NCBI GenBank assembly: GCA_026392265.1
Contig: JAPLCL010000017.1
Span: 1 to 9,888 of the forward strand
Direction of reading: 5' to 3'
Length of the DNA: 9,888 nt
From: Actinomycetota bacterium
GTDB taxonomy: Bacteria > Actinomycetota > Thermoleophilia > UBA2241
Shown: one piece after another, positions 1 to 6,204 of the stretch
Position numbering within the stretch: the first letter of the stretch is position 1
How the letters are laid out: the number at the start of each line of letters is the position of its first letter
Notes under the pieces: model-generated
The model's database searches: none
The model's input: only the letters and a program-made list of their open reading frames with translations
What the model was told of the DNA's origin: nothing
Made by a program: the position numbers and the translations under genes

Positions 1-46
1 GATGCGTAAGCAGATGAGACTGCACCAGCACTGGAGACCCACGTGA
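1..46 (+). CDS. possible 3' end of an upstream gene (partial)
   Basis: Only one of the three forward frames is open from the left edge; it stops at the TGA at 44-46, while the other two stop at 7-9 and 13-15. The stop lies inside the sequence GTGA, whose GTG (43-45) starts moeA. Such 4-base overlaps are typical of translationally coupled operon genes. The visible tail (MRKQMRLHQHWRPT) is too short to identify, and an open frame of 46 bases can occur by chance. Confidence 0.35.
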   Translation, partial: MRKQMRLHQHWRPT

Positions 47-1296
47 TCAGCATCCACGAAGCCATCGACACCGTGATCGGCGCCGTGCGCCCGTTATCGG
101 CGGAGAGCGTACCGCTCCTCGAAGCGCTCGGCCGCGCCACGGCGGCCGAGGTCGTCGCGCCCGAGGCCGTGCCGTCGTTCGACAACTCGGCCATGGACGG
201 CTATGCCGTGCGCGGCGCCGAGCTTGAGGCCGGACGTCGTGAGTTTCGCGTCGTCGTTGAGATACCTGCGGGGCGCTGGGTCGGCGAGGAGGTCGGCGCC
301 GGCGAGGCCGCCAAGATCATGACCGGGGCGCCGCTACCGCCCGGAGTCGACACCGTGGTGCAGGTGGAGCTCACCGAGCAGCGCGGCGAGACGCTCATCG
401 TTAACGAGCCGGTACAGCCGGGCGCCAACGTGCGCCGTGCCGCCGAGGACGTCGCCGTGGGCGACGTCCTCTTCCCGCGCGGCGCATACCTCGGCCCGGC
501 CGAGATCGGCCTGCTGGCCTCGGTGAGCTGCCAGGACGTCGCGGTAGCCCGTCGGCCCCGGGTCGCCATCCTGGCCACCGGCAGCGAGCTGAGGCTGCCG
601 GGCCAGGTGCTGGCTCCCGGGCAGATCCGCAACTCCAACTCGTTCACGGCCTATGGCCAGGTCCTGGCCGCTGGTTGTGAGCCCGTGCTTCTCGGCATCG
701 CCCGGGACGACCTCGACGAGACCCGGCGGCTCCTTGCCGACGCGCTGGAGCACGACGTGGTCATCACCTCCGGCGGCGTCTCCGTCGGCGAGTTCGACTT
801 TGTGAAGCAGGTGCAGGACGAGCTCGGTGTGGAAAGACGCTTCTGGGGCGTCGCCACGAAGCCGGGCAAGCCCCTGGCCTTTGGCACCCGTGGCGACACT
901 CTCGTGTTCGGCGTGCCCGGCAACCCTGTGGCGGCCATGGTGAGCTTCGAGATGTACGTGCGGCCGGCCCTTCTGGCCCTGCAAGGACGGCAGGACCTCT
1001 ACCGGCCCTACGTGTTCGCTTCGGCGGAGGAGCCCGTGAAAGGCTCTCATGACCGCACCGAGGCGCGTCGTTGCCGGCTGCTGCATCGCGGACGTGGCTG
1101 GGGCTTCACGACCACCGGCCCTCAGGGCTCGGGTATCTTACGCTCCATGTCCCTGGCGGACGGGCTGGCCTTCGTGCCGCCGGCGTACCCCGGCGCTGAG
1201 GCCGGTGCCGAACTGCTGGTCATGATGCTCGCAGGCAGCGCCGCGGAGCGCCCCCCGTTTCCCGGCGCGCCCGGCGCGGCCGGCGCGGCTCCCTGA
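43..1296 (+). CDS. moeA: molybdopterin molybdenumtransferase MoeA
   Basis: MoeA catalyses the last step of molybdenum cofactor synthesis in the cytoplasm: it inserts molybdate into adenylylated molybdopterin. The 417-residue protein has the usual family length and domain order. The N-terminal region carries PSFDNSAMDGYAVR (44-57) and TGAPLPPG (94-101). The central MoCF domain (about 170-310) carries TGSEL, TSGGVSVGEFD (242-252), KPGKPLAFG and GVPGNPVA (290-297). The C-terminal domain runs from about 325 and ends in a low-complexity Ala/Gly/Pro tail. The GTG start is chosen because GGAGA at 33-37 lies 5 bases upstream and the protein then begins with the usual family sequence (ISIHEAIDTV). It may be coupled to an upstream gene through the GTGA overlap. 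No other Mo-cofactor gene is visible, and the next gene is convergent and unrelated. The function is firmly supported by sequence. Confidence 0.95.
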   Translation: MISIHEAIDTVIGAVRPLSAESVPLLEALGRATAAEVVAPEAVPSFDNSAMDGYAVRGAELEAGRREFRVVVEIPAGRWVGEEVGAGEAAKIMTGAPLPPGVDTVVQVELTEQRGETLIVNEPVQPGANVRRAAEDVAVGDVLFPRGAYLGPAEIGLLASVSCQDVAVARRPRVAILATGSELRLPGQVLAPGQIRNSNSFTAYGQVLAAGCEPVLLGIARDDLDETRRLLADALEHDVVITSGGVSVGEFDFVKQVQDELGVERRFWGVATKPGKPLAFGTRGDTLVFGVPGNPVAAMVSFEMYVRPALLALQGRQDLYRPYVFASAEEPVKGSHDRTEARRCRLLHRGRGWGFTTTGPQGSGILRSMSLADGLAFVPPAYPGAEAGAELLVMMLAGSAAERPPFPGAPGAAGAAP

Positions 1297-1307
1297 GCCC
1301 TCAGCGC

Positions 1308-1334
1308 GGGCATCTGGTGGCGCGGTGAATGCCC
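1308..1334. terminator. weak inverted repeat between convergent genes
   Basis: The 38-base gap between moeA and the sortase holds a 6-bp inverted repeat, GGGCAT (1308-1313) and ATGCCC (1329-1334), with a 15-base loop. It lies where a shared terminator for the two convergent genes would be expected. The stem is short and has no T-tract, so the call rests mainly on position. Confidence 0.2.
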
Positions 1335-2123
1335 CTACGGCGAAGCGCCGACGGCCTTCTTCAGCGGCGTCGCGCGCTCGAGCACGGCCCAGACTATCAG
1401 CCGGTGGCTGGCGCTGTAGGGGGGGGTGCAGGTCGAGAGCACCAGGCCGTAGCCCCGGTCGAGAAGCACGCTGATGTCGTCCGGAGCGACCACCGTCGTC
1501 TTCGCGACCTCATAGCGGAACCGGGCGTACGGCGTGTCCAGGAAGATGCGGTCGCCACGCTTCAGCCGGTCGAGCTTGTAGAAGGGCGCGCCGTACGTCG
1601 TGCGGTGGCCGGCGACGGCGAACGGCTCGCCGGCTCCGGGCAGGGGCGTGAGTCCGTAGTGCACCGGGCCGTTGCGGAGCAGGGCGCGGTCGGTGTCGGG
1701 GTCGAGGCTTGCTGAGCCGCGAGCGCCCTGTTGCACGAGGCGGTCGAGATCGATGAGCGGGATGCGCAGTCGCCCGATGGGGTCGCCGGCCTTCAGGCCG
1801 GCCCCGTAGAGCACGGCCAGGCGGCGCACGATCTCCGCCGTGGGGAGGTCCTTCGGGCGCGTGTCGACGTTGGCCCCCGCCACCGCCGAGAAGGCAGCGC
1901 TTTGGTCGCGGTAGGTAGCGTCGAGCCGGCTCTGCTGCACCTGGGCATAGCCGGCGGACCAGAATGGGTACGCGAGCACGATCCCGCCGGCGATCAGCAG
2001 GATGTCGGCAAGCCGGCGCACCCAGCGGCTGCGGCCAGAAGGCGCCGTGGTGCCGCGCGCAGGCGTCAGCTCGGGCGCGGTCTCGTCGCGCGCGCTGAGC
2101 TCATTGTCATCCATCGCTTCCAT
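1335..2123 (-). CDS. membrane-anchored sortase, class E/D-like
   Basis: Sortases are extracytoplasmic cysteine transpeptidases that cut a C-terminal sorting signal and attach the protein to the cell wall or to pilins. This 262-residue protein has a Pro/Thr-rich cytoplasmic start (1-33), one hydrophobic anchor (about 38-58), a linker and a C-terminal sortase domain (about 110-255). All three catalytic residues are visible: His173 in VAGHRTTYGAPF, Cys232 in LVLSTCTPPYSA and Arg241 in SHRLIVW. The length and single N-terminal anchor fit the actinobacterial class E housekeeping type, although class D cannot be excluded. The ATG at 2123 is the first in-frame start; an ATG three codons later (2114) is possible, and neither has a well-spaced ribosome-binding site. 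No protein with a sorting signal is encoded nearby, so its substrate is unknown. It is convergent with moeA and divergent from the methyltransferase gene. Confidence 0.88.
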   Translation of the reverse strand: MEAMDDNELSARDETAPELTPARGTTAPSGRSRWVRRLADILLIAGGIVLAYPFWSAGYAQVQQSRLDATYRDQSAAFSAVAGANVDTRPKDLPTAEIVRRLAVLYGAGLKAGDPIGRLRIPLIDLDRLVQQGARGSASLDPDTDRALLRNGPVHYGLTPLPGAGEPFAVAGHRTTYGAPFYKLDRLKRGDRIFLDTPYARFRYEVAKTTVVAPDDISVLLDRGYGLVLSTCTPPYSASHRLIVWAVLERATPLKKAVGASP

Positions 2124-2320
2124 GAAGGCATGGTAACCGCCGCCTCCGAACCCGCCAAGCCGCTTCGCCGCGCACCGCTCTCGGGGGAGGCCACGGTACG
2201 CTCCGGAGGTGACGCCCTACAGGGCTGAGTACCCGCCTTCGGCGGTCGCCGATCCGGGTGTCTTCGTGCCTGGGGTGGTGTACTGTGGCCGCGGCGAAGC
2301 GCACGAAATGGAGACTCGGG
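2124..2320. promoter_or_regulatory. divergent intergenic region, sortase / MttB1
   Basis: This 197-base region must hold the promoters of both divergent genes. Visible elements are the palindrome CTCCGGAG (2201-2208), the near-palindrome GCCCTACAGGGC (2214-2225) and a small hairpin CCGCC-TTC-GGCGG (2233-2245). These could be operator sites, but GC-rich DNA gives short palindromes easily. No convincing -35/-10 pair was found for either gene. The MttB1 ribosome-binding site GGAGA lies at 2310-2314. Confidence 0.35.
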
Positions 2321-3694
2321 ATGATGAACACCCACACTGTCGGCACGGCGGGCCGTCTGGCGATCCTCTCGCGGGCGGAGCTCGAGCGACTCGACGCCGC
2401 GGCACTCGAGGTGCTGGCGGAGGTCGGCGTTTCGATCCCGTCCGTCAAGGCGCGCGCCGCGCTGGCCGCCCAGGGGGCGGCCGTTGACGGCGCTCGCGTC
2501 AGACTGCAGCCCGAGCTCGTGCGGCGCCTGGTGGCCCTGGCGCCGCCGCGGATGACCCTCGGCGCCAGGGCCGCCGCGCCTCTCGTGACCGGCGAGCGCT
2601 CCCTCATGACCGCCGATGGCTGCTGCGTCGAGATCTTCGACCTCGAGAGCGGTGAGAAGCGTGGTACCACCGCGAACGACGTGGCGACCATCTCGCGGGT
2701 GGTCGACGCCATGCCCGAGATAGACTTCTGCTGGCCGGCGGTGAGCGCCCAGGATCGCCCCGCGGACATGCGTGGCCTGCACGAGCTCTACCTGGCCATC
2801 GCCAACACCGGCAAGCACGTGCAGACCGTGACGGTCGTCGAGCCGGAGCTGGCGGAGGTCGCCGTCGAGATGGCGCGCGCCGTGGCCGGCGGCGACGAGC
2901 GGCTGCGCGCCGAGCCGCCCATCAGCGCTCTGCTCGGCACGGTCACGCCGCTCGGCAACGACGCCGGCACGCTCGAAGCCGGCCTCGTCTTCGCGGCGGC
3001 CGGCGTCCCCATCGGCTTTGTGACCATGCCCATGGGCGGCTCCACGACGCCGATCACGATGGCCGGCTCTCTGGCCGTCGGCATCGCCGAGGCACTCAGC
3101 GCCGTGTGTGTCATCCAGGCCACCTTCCCGGGAGCGCCGGTGTTCATCTGCTTCATCCCGAGCGTGATGGATCTCAAGACCGGCGATTTCACCGGCGGCG
3201 CCCCCGAAGACACCATCATGGCCGCCGCCGTCGGCGATGTGGGGCAGTTCTACGGCCTGCCCACCGAGTGCGGCGTCAACTCGTCCGGAGCCAAGCTGCC
3301 GAGCTGGCAGTCCGCGCTCGACGACACGACCACCACCTACCTGTCCCTGGCCTGCGGCGTGGACCTGCTCACGGGCGTGGGCATGGTCTCGGGTGGACGC
3401 ATCTTCAGCTACGAAGAGATGGCGCTGGCCGTCGACGCTCTCACGCAGGCGCGCACTATCGCCCATGGCATCGACTTGACGAACGTGGGCGGATCGGCCG
3501 GAGGGGCGGCTTCGCCGGCCGCCGGCCCGTCGTTGATCGACGACCAGCCGCACCGCTACTGGAGCGCCGGCGGCCGCCAGACGGCCCTCGACCGCGCCCA
3601 TGAGCGCGTGGCGCAGCTTGCGGCCGAACACCGGCCGCCGGCACTCGACTCGGCGCTCGACGCCGAGCTGCGCCGTCTGGCCGGTATCGACTGA
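2321..3694 (+). CDS. MttB-family (non-pyrrolysine) corrinoid methyltransferase, copy 1
   Basis: The MttB superfamily moves a methyl group from a methylated amine to a cognate corrinoid protein in the cytoplasm. Non-pyrrolysine members characterised elsewhere act on glycine betaine, proline betaine, carnitine or gamma-butyrobetaine. This 457-residue protein is near full length. It has an N-terminal helical start (LEVLAEVGVSIPS), then the family barrel with TADGCCVEIFDLESGE, AVEMARAVAGG, VTPLGNDA, GAPVF and SVMDLKTG (281-288) followed by FTGGAPED. The frame is open without an in-frame TAG, so it does not need pyrrolysine. The ATG at 2321 is chosen because GGAGA (2310-2314) is 6 bases upstream; a second ATG follows at once at 2324, and an upstream in-frame start at 2258 would add unrelated residues. 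It precedes an amino-acid ABC importer, and a paralogue lies beyond that importer. The family assignment is strong; the substrate cannot be read from the sequence. Confidence 0.88.
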   Translation: MMNTHTVGTAGRLAILSRAELERLDAAALEVLAEVGVSIPSVKARAALAAQGAAVDGARVRLQPELVRRLVALAPPRMTLGARAAAPLVTGERSLMTADGCCVEIFDLESGEKRGTTANDVATISRVVDAMPEIDFCWPAVSAQDRPADMRGLHELYLAIANTGKHVQTVTVVEPELAEVAVEMARAVAGGDERLRAEPPISALLGTVTPLGNDAGTLEAGLVFAAAGVPIGFVTMPMGGSTTPITMAGSLAVGIAEALSAVCVIQATFPGAPVFICFIPSVMDLKTGDFTGGAPEDTIMAAAVGDVGQFYGLPTECGVNSSGAKLPSWQSALDDTTTTYLSLACGVDLLTGVGMVSGGRIFSYEEMALAVDALTQARTIAHGIDLTNVGGSAGGAASPAAGPSLIDDQPHRYWSAGGRQTALDRAHERVAQLAAEHRPPALDSALDAELRRLAGID

Positions 3695-3712
3695 GCTCCC
3701 AGACAGTCGCAA

Positions 3713-3731
3713 CCGGGGTCTTCACCCCCGG
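3713..3731 (+). terminator. small GC hairpin after MttB1
   Basis: Nineteen bases after the MttB1 stop, CCGGGGT (3713-3719) can pair with ACCCCCGG (3724-3731) across a CTTC loop, with one bulged C. A T-rich stretch appears only about 20 bases later (TTGTCTTTT, 3752-3760). It could end or weaken transcription before the promoter that follows, but the stem is short. Confidence 0.4.
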
Positions 3732-3751
3732 CTCCACACGCACGAGCACGC

Positions 3752-3779
3752 TTGTCTTTTGAGCTCGGTGCTGTATAAA
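3752..3779 (+). promoter_or_regulatory. candidate sigma-70-type promoter of the ABC importer operon
   Basis: TTGTCT (3752-3757) and TATAAA (3774-3779) are spaced by 16 bases and resemble the -35 and -10 boxes of the housekeeping sigma factor. The segment is clearly AT-richer than its surroundings and lies upstream of the binding-protein gene, after the MttB1 hairpin. Transcription would begin near 3786 and give a leader of about 128 bases. This is the best promoter candidate in the window. Confidence 0.6.
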
Positions 3780-3785
3780 TCGGAA

Positions 3786-3913
3786 GCAGATGCCGCTTGG
3801 GGGAAGCGCGGCACGGTATGTCTCGATCGGCGGTGGGGGCCGCGCCCGCGACGGTCTTCGCGAGGGGCTCTTCGCGGTATTTCGAGATCAGTTCAGCTGG
3901 AAAGGACGGAAGC
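3786..3913 (+). promoter_or_regulatory. long structured 5' leader of the ABC importer mRNA
   Basis: Between the predicted transcription start and the ATG at 3914 lie about 128 bases without a convincing gene. Several GC-rich self-complementary stretches occur, including GCGAGG-GGCT-CTTCGC (3858-3873 region) and others around 3790-3850. The ribosome-binding site AAAGGA (3901-3906) sits 7 bases before the ATG. No known riboswitch consensus was recognised; a cobalamin-type box, which would suit corrinoid metabolism, was looked for and not seen. Confidence 0.3.
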
Positions 3914-4816
3914 ATGAGAAAGCGCAAGACCTACATTGTGGTGGCCGTACTCCTCGTCGCGATCGTTGGGATGATGGGGCTCGCCATCGGCTGCGGGAGC
4001 AGCGGCGACAGCGGCGGCGGCACGAGCGCCAGCCCCACCGACACCGCCGCCATCAGCGGCTCGGCCATGGAGCGGGCCACGGCCATCCTCGGTCACGAGC
4101 CCACGGGCCTCGCCCTGGACATCGTCACCAAGGGCGAGGTCGTGGTCGCCAACGACTCCAACTACGCGCCGCAGAGCTCGGTCGACCCCGTGACCAAAGA
4201 GGTCGTGGGCTTCGACGTCGACGTCGCCAAGGGCATGGCCGAGATCCTCGGCCTCGGTATCAAGTGGGAGCACCCCGCGTGGGAGACCATCCCGGGTGGC
4301 CTGAACAACGGCCGTTACGACGTCTCGATCGGCTCCATGACCATCACGCCTGAGCGTCAGCAGACCCTCAACTTCAGCGACCCGTACTACTTCGCCTCGG
4401 GTCAGATCTTCGTGAAGAAGGGCGGCACGCAGATCACCGGCGTGGCGGATCTCGCCGGCAAGACGGTCGGCGTAGGCGCTGCGACGACGTACTACGACTA
4501 CCTCAAGAAGGACGGCGGGCCGATCGTCAAGACGTACGCCACCGACCTCGACGCCTTCCCCGACCTGCTCAACGGCAACCTCGACTTCGTGATGACCGCG
4601 GGCCCCACCGGCCAGCAGGCCATCCTCGAGGGCAAGCCGATGGAGTTCTCGGGCAAGCCTCTGTACTACGAGGACCTCGGCATGGCCGTCAAGAAGGGTG
4701 AGACCGACTGGACCGCCCTCCTGACGTACACGGTGCAGCAGATGCACGAGAACGGCGCCCTCACGGAGATGTCCAAGCAGTGGTACAACGGCATCGACCT
4801 GACTGTGAAGCAGTAG
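3914..4816 (+). CDS. ABC importer substrate-binding lipoprotein, polar amino acid type (SBP family 3)
   Basis: This protein captures the ligand outside the membrane and delivers it to the permease encoded next. Of 300 residues, the first 26 form a lipoprotein signal (basic start, hydrophobic core, LAIG before Cys27). A Ser/Gly/Thr linker follows, then an SBP family 3 domain from about residue 70. Compared with HisJ-type proteins it keeps the ligand-pocket Asp81 and Tyr84 (NDSNYAP), Trp123 and the carboxylate-binding Arg148 in GSMTITPER, followed by NFSDPYYF. The aspartate that in HisJ (Asp161) binds the ligand alpha-ammonium falls on Ala229 in LDFVMTAGP, and the Phe of the YAPF motif is Gln87. 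This suggests a ligand without an ordinary amino group, such as a betaine; that is inference. The ATG at 3914 has AAAGGA 7 bases upstream and opens a proper signal peptide; an in-frame start 39 codons earlier would bury it. First gene of a three-gene importer operon. Confidence 0.92.
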   Translation: MRKRKTYIVVAVLLVAIVGMMGLAIGCGSSGDSGGGTSASPTDTAAISGSAMERATAILGHEPTGLALDIVTKGEVVVANDSNYAPQSSVDPVTKEVVGFDVDVAKGMAEILGLGIKWEHPAWETIPGGLNNGRYDVSIGSMTITPERQQTLNFSDPYYFASGQIFVKKGGTQITGVADLAGKTVGVGAATTYYDYLKKDGGPIVKTYATDLDAFPDLLNGNLDFVMTAGPTGQQAILEGKPMEFSGKPLYYEDLGMAVKKGETDWTALLTYTVQQMHENGALTEMSKQWYNGIDLTVKQ

Positions 4817-4828
4817 TCAACGATCTCA

Positions 4829-4852
4829 CGGCGCGTCCTTCGGGACGCGCCG
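4829..4852 (+). terminator. 10-bp UUCG-tetraloop hairpin after the binding-protein gene
   Basis: CGGCGCGTCC (4829-4838) and GGACGCGCCG (4843-4852) pair perfectly around TTCG, an exceptionally stable tetraloop. It begins 12 bases after the binding-protein stop. With no U-tract it may act as a partial terminator or as a 3' end stabiliser. Either role would raise binding-protein mRNA over permease and ATPase mRNA, as is common in ABC importer operons. Confidence 0.65.
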
Positions 4853-4864
4853 CCTGACTTCGCG

Positions 4865-4896
4865 CGGCGGGGGCGGCTTCTTCGGCGCCCCCGCCG
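4865..4896 (+). terminator. second 11-bp hairpin before the permease gene
   Basis: CGGCGGGGGCG (4865-4875) pairs perfectly with CGCCCCCGCCG (4886-4896) around a 10-base loop. It stands 12 bases after the first hairpin and 29 bases before the permease ATG. No T-tract follows; the permease ribosome-binding region AAGGAAAGG (4907-4915) is just outside the stem. The pair probably tunes read-through or mRNA decay inside the operon. Confidence 0.6.
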
Positions 4897-4925
4897 TAGC
4901 CATTTCAAGGAAAGGTCCGTGCAAG

Positions 4926-6203
4926 ATGCATAGACGCGCAGGGTTCGCGAGCATCGGCCTCTTCGCCGCGCTGCTCGCGCTCGTCTTGACCGCGCTCTCG
5001 CCGGTGGCGCTGGCGGCCACGAGCGCGAGTCCTACGCCAGCGGCGACCGCAGCCGCTCCCACAGGCGTCCCCATCGTCCTCGGGGTCATCCCCGATCCCA
5101 GCGGCGCGCGCACAAAGTGGTCGGGCGACCAGATTAACATCAATCTGAATCTCAACGGCGCCGACCTCGACCCCGCCGCCTCGATCCTGAACGTCGATGG
5201 CAAGGAGATCGTCCTCTCGTCGCCGGCCAGCATGATCGAGCTCTCGCCGGGCAACCCGACGCTCCTCATGAGGTGGGACCAGCCCACCTTCGCGAAGGGC
5301 GATTTCAAGTTCGACGTCGCCCTCTTCGACACCAAGGGCCAGCCGCTCCAGGTCTACGACGAGAAGACCGGCAAGACGGCCGACACCTACTCGTGGGAGT
5401 TCAAGTCCCAAGGCGAGGCGACCGGCGGCAGCCTCATCAACACCGAGATCATGAAGAAGTGGTTCTGGTACATCGCGGCCGGCGCCATCGTCACCGTCGA
5501 GCTCACGGTCATCTCGATCATCTTTGCCTGCATCTTCGCCCTCTTCGGCTCGCTCGGACGCCTCTCCAAGAAGATGAGCTTCAAGCAGGCGTGGGAACGC
5601 TACCAGAGCCGCGAATACATGGTCAGGATGGTGCTGGGGCGCATCCCCTACTGGCTGGCGACCTTCTATACCTCGCTCTTCCGAGGCACGCCGCTGCTGC
5701 TGCAGATCATCGTGATCTACCAGGGGGTGCCCGAGTTCATCAAGGCGTTCGGGCTGCCCGATACGTACAACCCGCCCGCCTTCTGGTCGGGCGTCGCGGC
5801 GCTGTCGCTCAACTACGGCGCCTACCTCACCGAGGTGTTCCGCGCCGGCATCCAGGCGGTCCCCAAGGGGCAGAACGAAGCCGCCTGGGCGATCGGTCTC
5901 AGCGGTTGGCAGACGCAGCGGCGCATCGTCCTGCCCCAGGCCCTCAAGATCGTCATCCCCGCCTTGGGCAACGACTTCATCGCCCTCATCAAGGACACCT
6001 CGCTGGTGTCCGTCATCACCGTCGAGGAGCTCCTGCGCCGGGCCCAGCTGGCCGGCGCCTCGTCGCTCAACAACTTCTCCACCCTGCTGGTCGCGGCGGC
6101 CTTCTACTGGGCGCTCACCATCTTCTTCAGCTTCTGGCAGGCGAAGCTCGAGACGCGCATGGCGCGCGACAAGGCCCGCGAGAAGGAGAAGGGGAAGAAG
6201 TAA
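4926..6203 (+). CDS. ABC importer permease with secreted N-terminal domain (HisM/GlnP-type)
   Basis: This is the membrane channel subunit of the importer. Of 425 residues, 1-30 look like a cleavable signal peptide ending in VALA. Residues 31-48 are a Ser/Thr/Pro/Ala linker, and about 49-165 form a polar, beta-strand-like region with no cysteine, perhaps Ig-like, that would lie outside the membrane. TM1 spans about 179-207. A longer than usual charged cytoplasmic segment (208-245) follows, then the permease core with SLFRGTPLLLQ (250-260) and the EAA coupling loop EAAWAIGLSG (318-327). The C-terminus is very basic (Lys/Arg/Glu). Normal permeases of this type have about 220-280 residues and no such outer domain. 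The extra domain does not resemble the binding-protein fold of GlnPQ-type fusions and was not recognised. The ATG at 4926 follows AAGGAAAGG (4907-4915). The gene is followed after one base by the ATPase gene. Confidence 0.88.
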   Translation: MHRRAGFASIGLFAALLALVLTALSPVALAATSASPTPAATAAAPTGVPIVLGVIPDPSGARTKWSGDQININLNLNGADLDPAASILNVDGKEIVLSSPASMIELSPGNPTLLMRWDQPTFAKGDFKFDVALFDTKGQPLQVYDEKTGKTADTYSWEFKSQGEATGGSLINTEIMKKWFWYIAAGAIVTVELTVISIIFACIFALFGSLGRLSKKMSFKQAWERYQSREYMVRMVLGRIPYWLATFYTSLFRGTPLLLQIIVIYQGVPEFIKAFGLPDTYNPPAFWSGVAALSLNYGAYLTEVFRAGIQAVPKGQNEAAWAIGLSGWQTQRRIVLPQALKIVIPALGNDFIALIKDTSLVSVITVEELLRRAQLAGASSLNNFSTLLVAAAFYWALTIFFSFWQAKLETRMARDKAREKEKGKK

Positions 6204-6204
6204 C

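Noticed and set aside
2263..2286. Promoter for MttB1 (TTCGTG and TACTGT)
   Set aside because: The spacing is only 12 bases, too short for a sigma-70-type promoter, and both boxes are poor.
2321..3694. Pyrrolysine-containing trimethylamine methyltransferase
   Set aside because: True MttB has an in-frame TAG read as pyrrolysine; both copies here are open without any TAG, so they belong to the non-pyrrolysine branch.
2066..3712. Very long open frame on the minus strand opposite MttB1, and similar ones opposite moeA, the importer genes and MttB2
   Set aside because: They are antisense shadows caused by high third-position GC; the plus-strand products have clear family motifs while these have none and are rich in Arg, His and Gly.
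3786..3913. Cobalamin riboswitch upstream of the importer
   Set aside because: It would suit corrinoid-dependent methyl transfer, but the conserved B12-box sequence was not found.
3790..4353. Alternative forward frame overlapping the binding-protein start
   Set aside because: Its product is an Arg/His/Gly-rich low-complexity string, the usual result of reading a GC-rich gene one base off.
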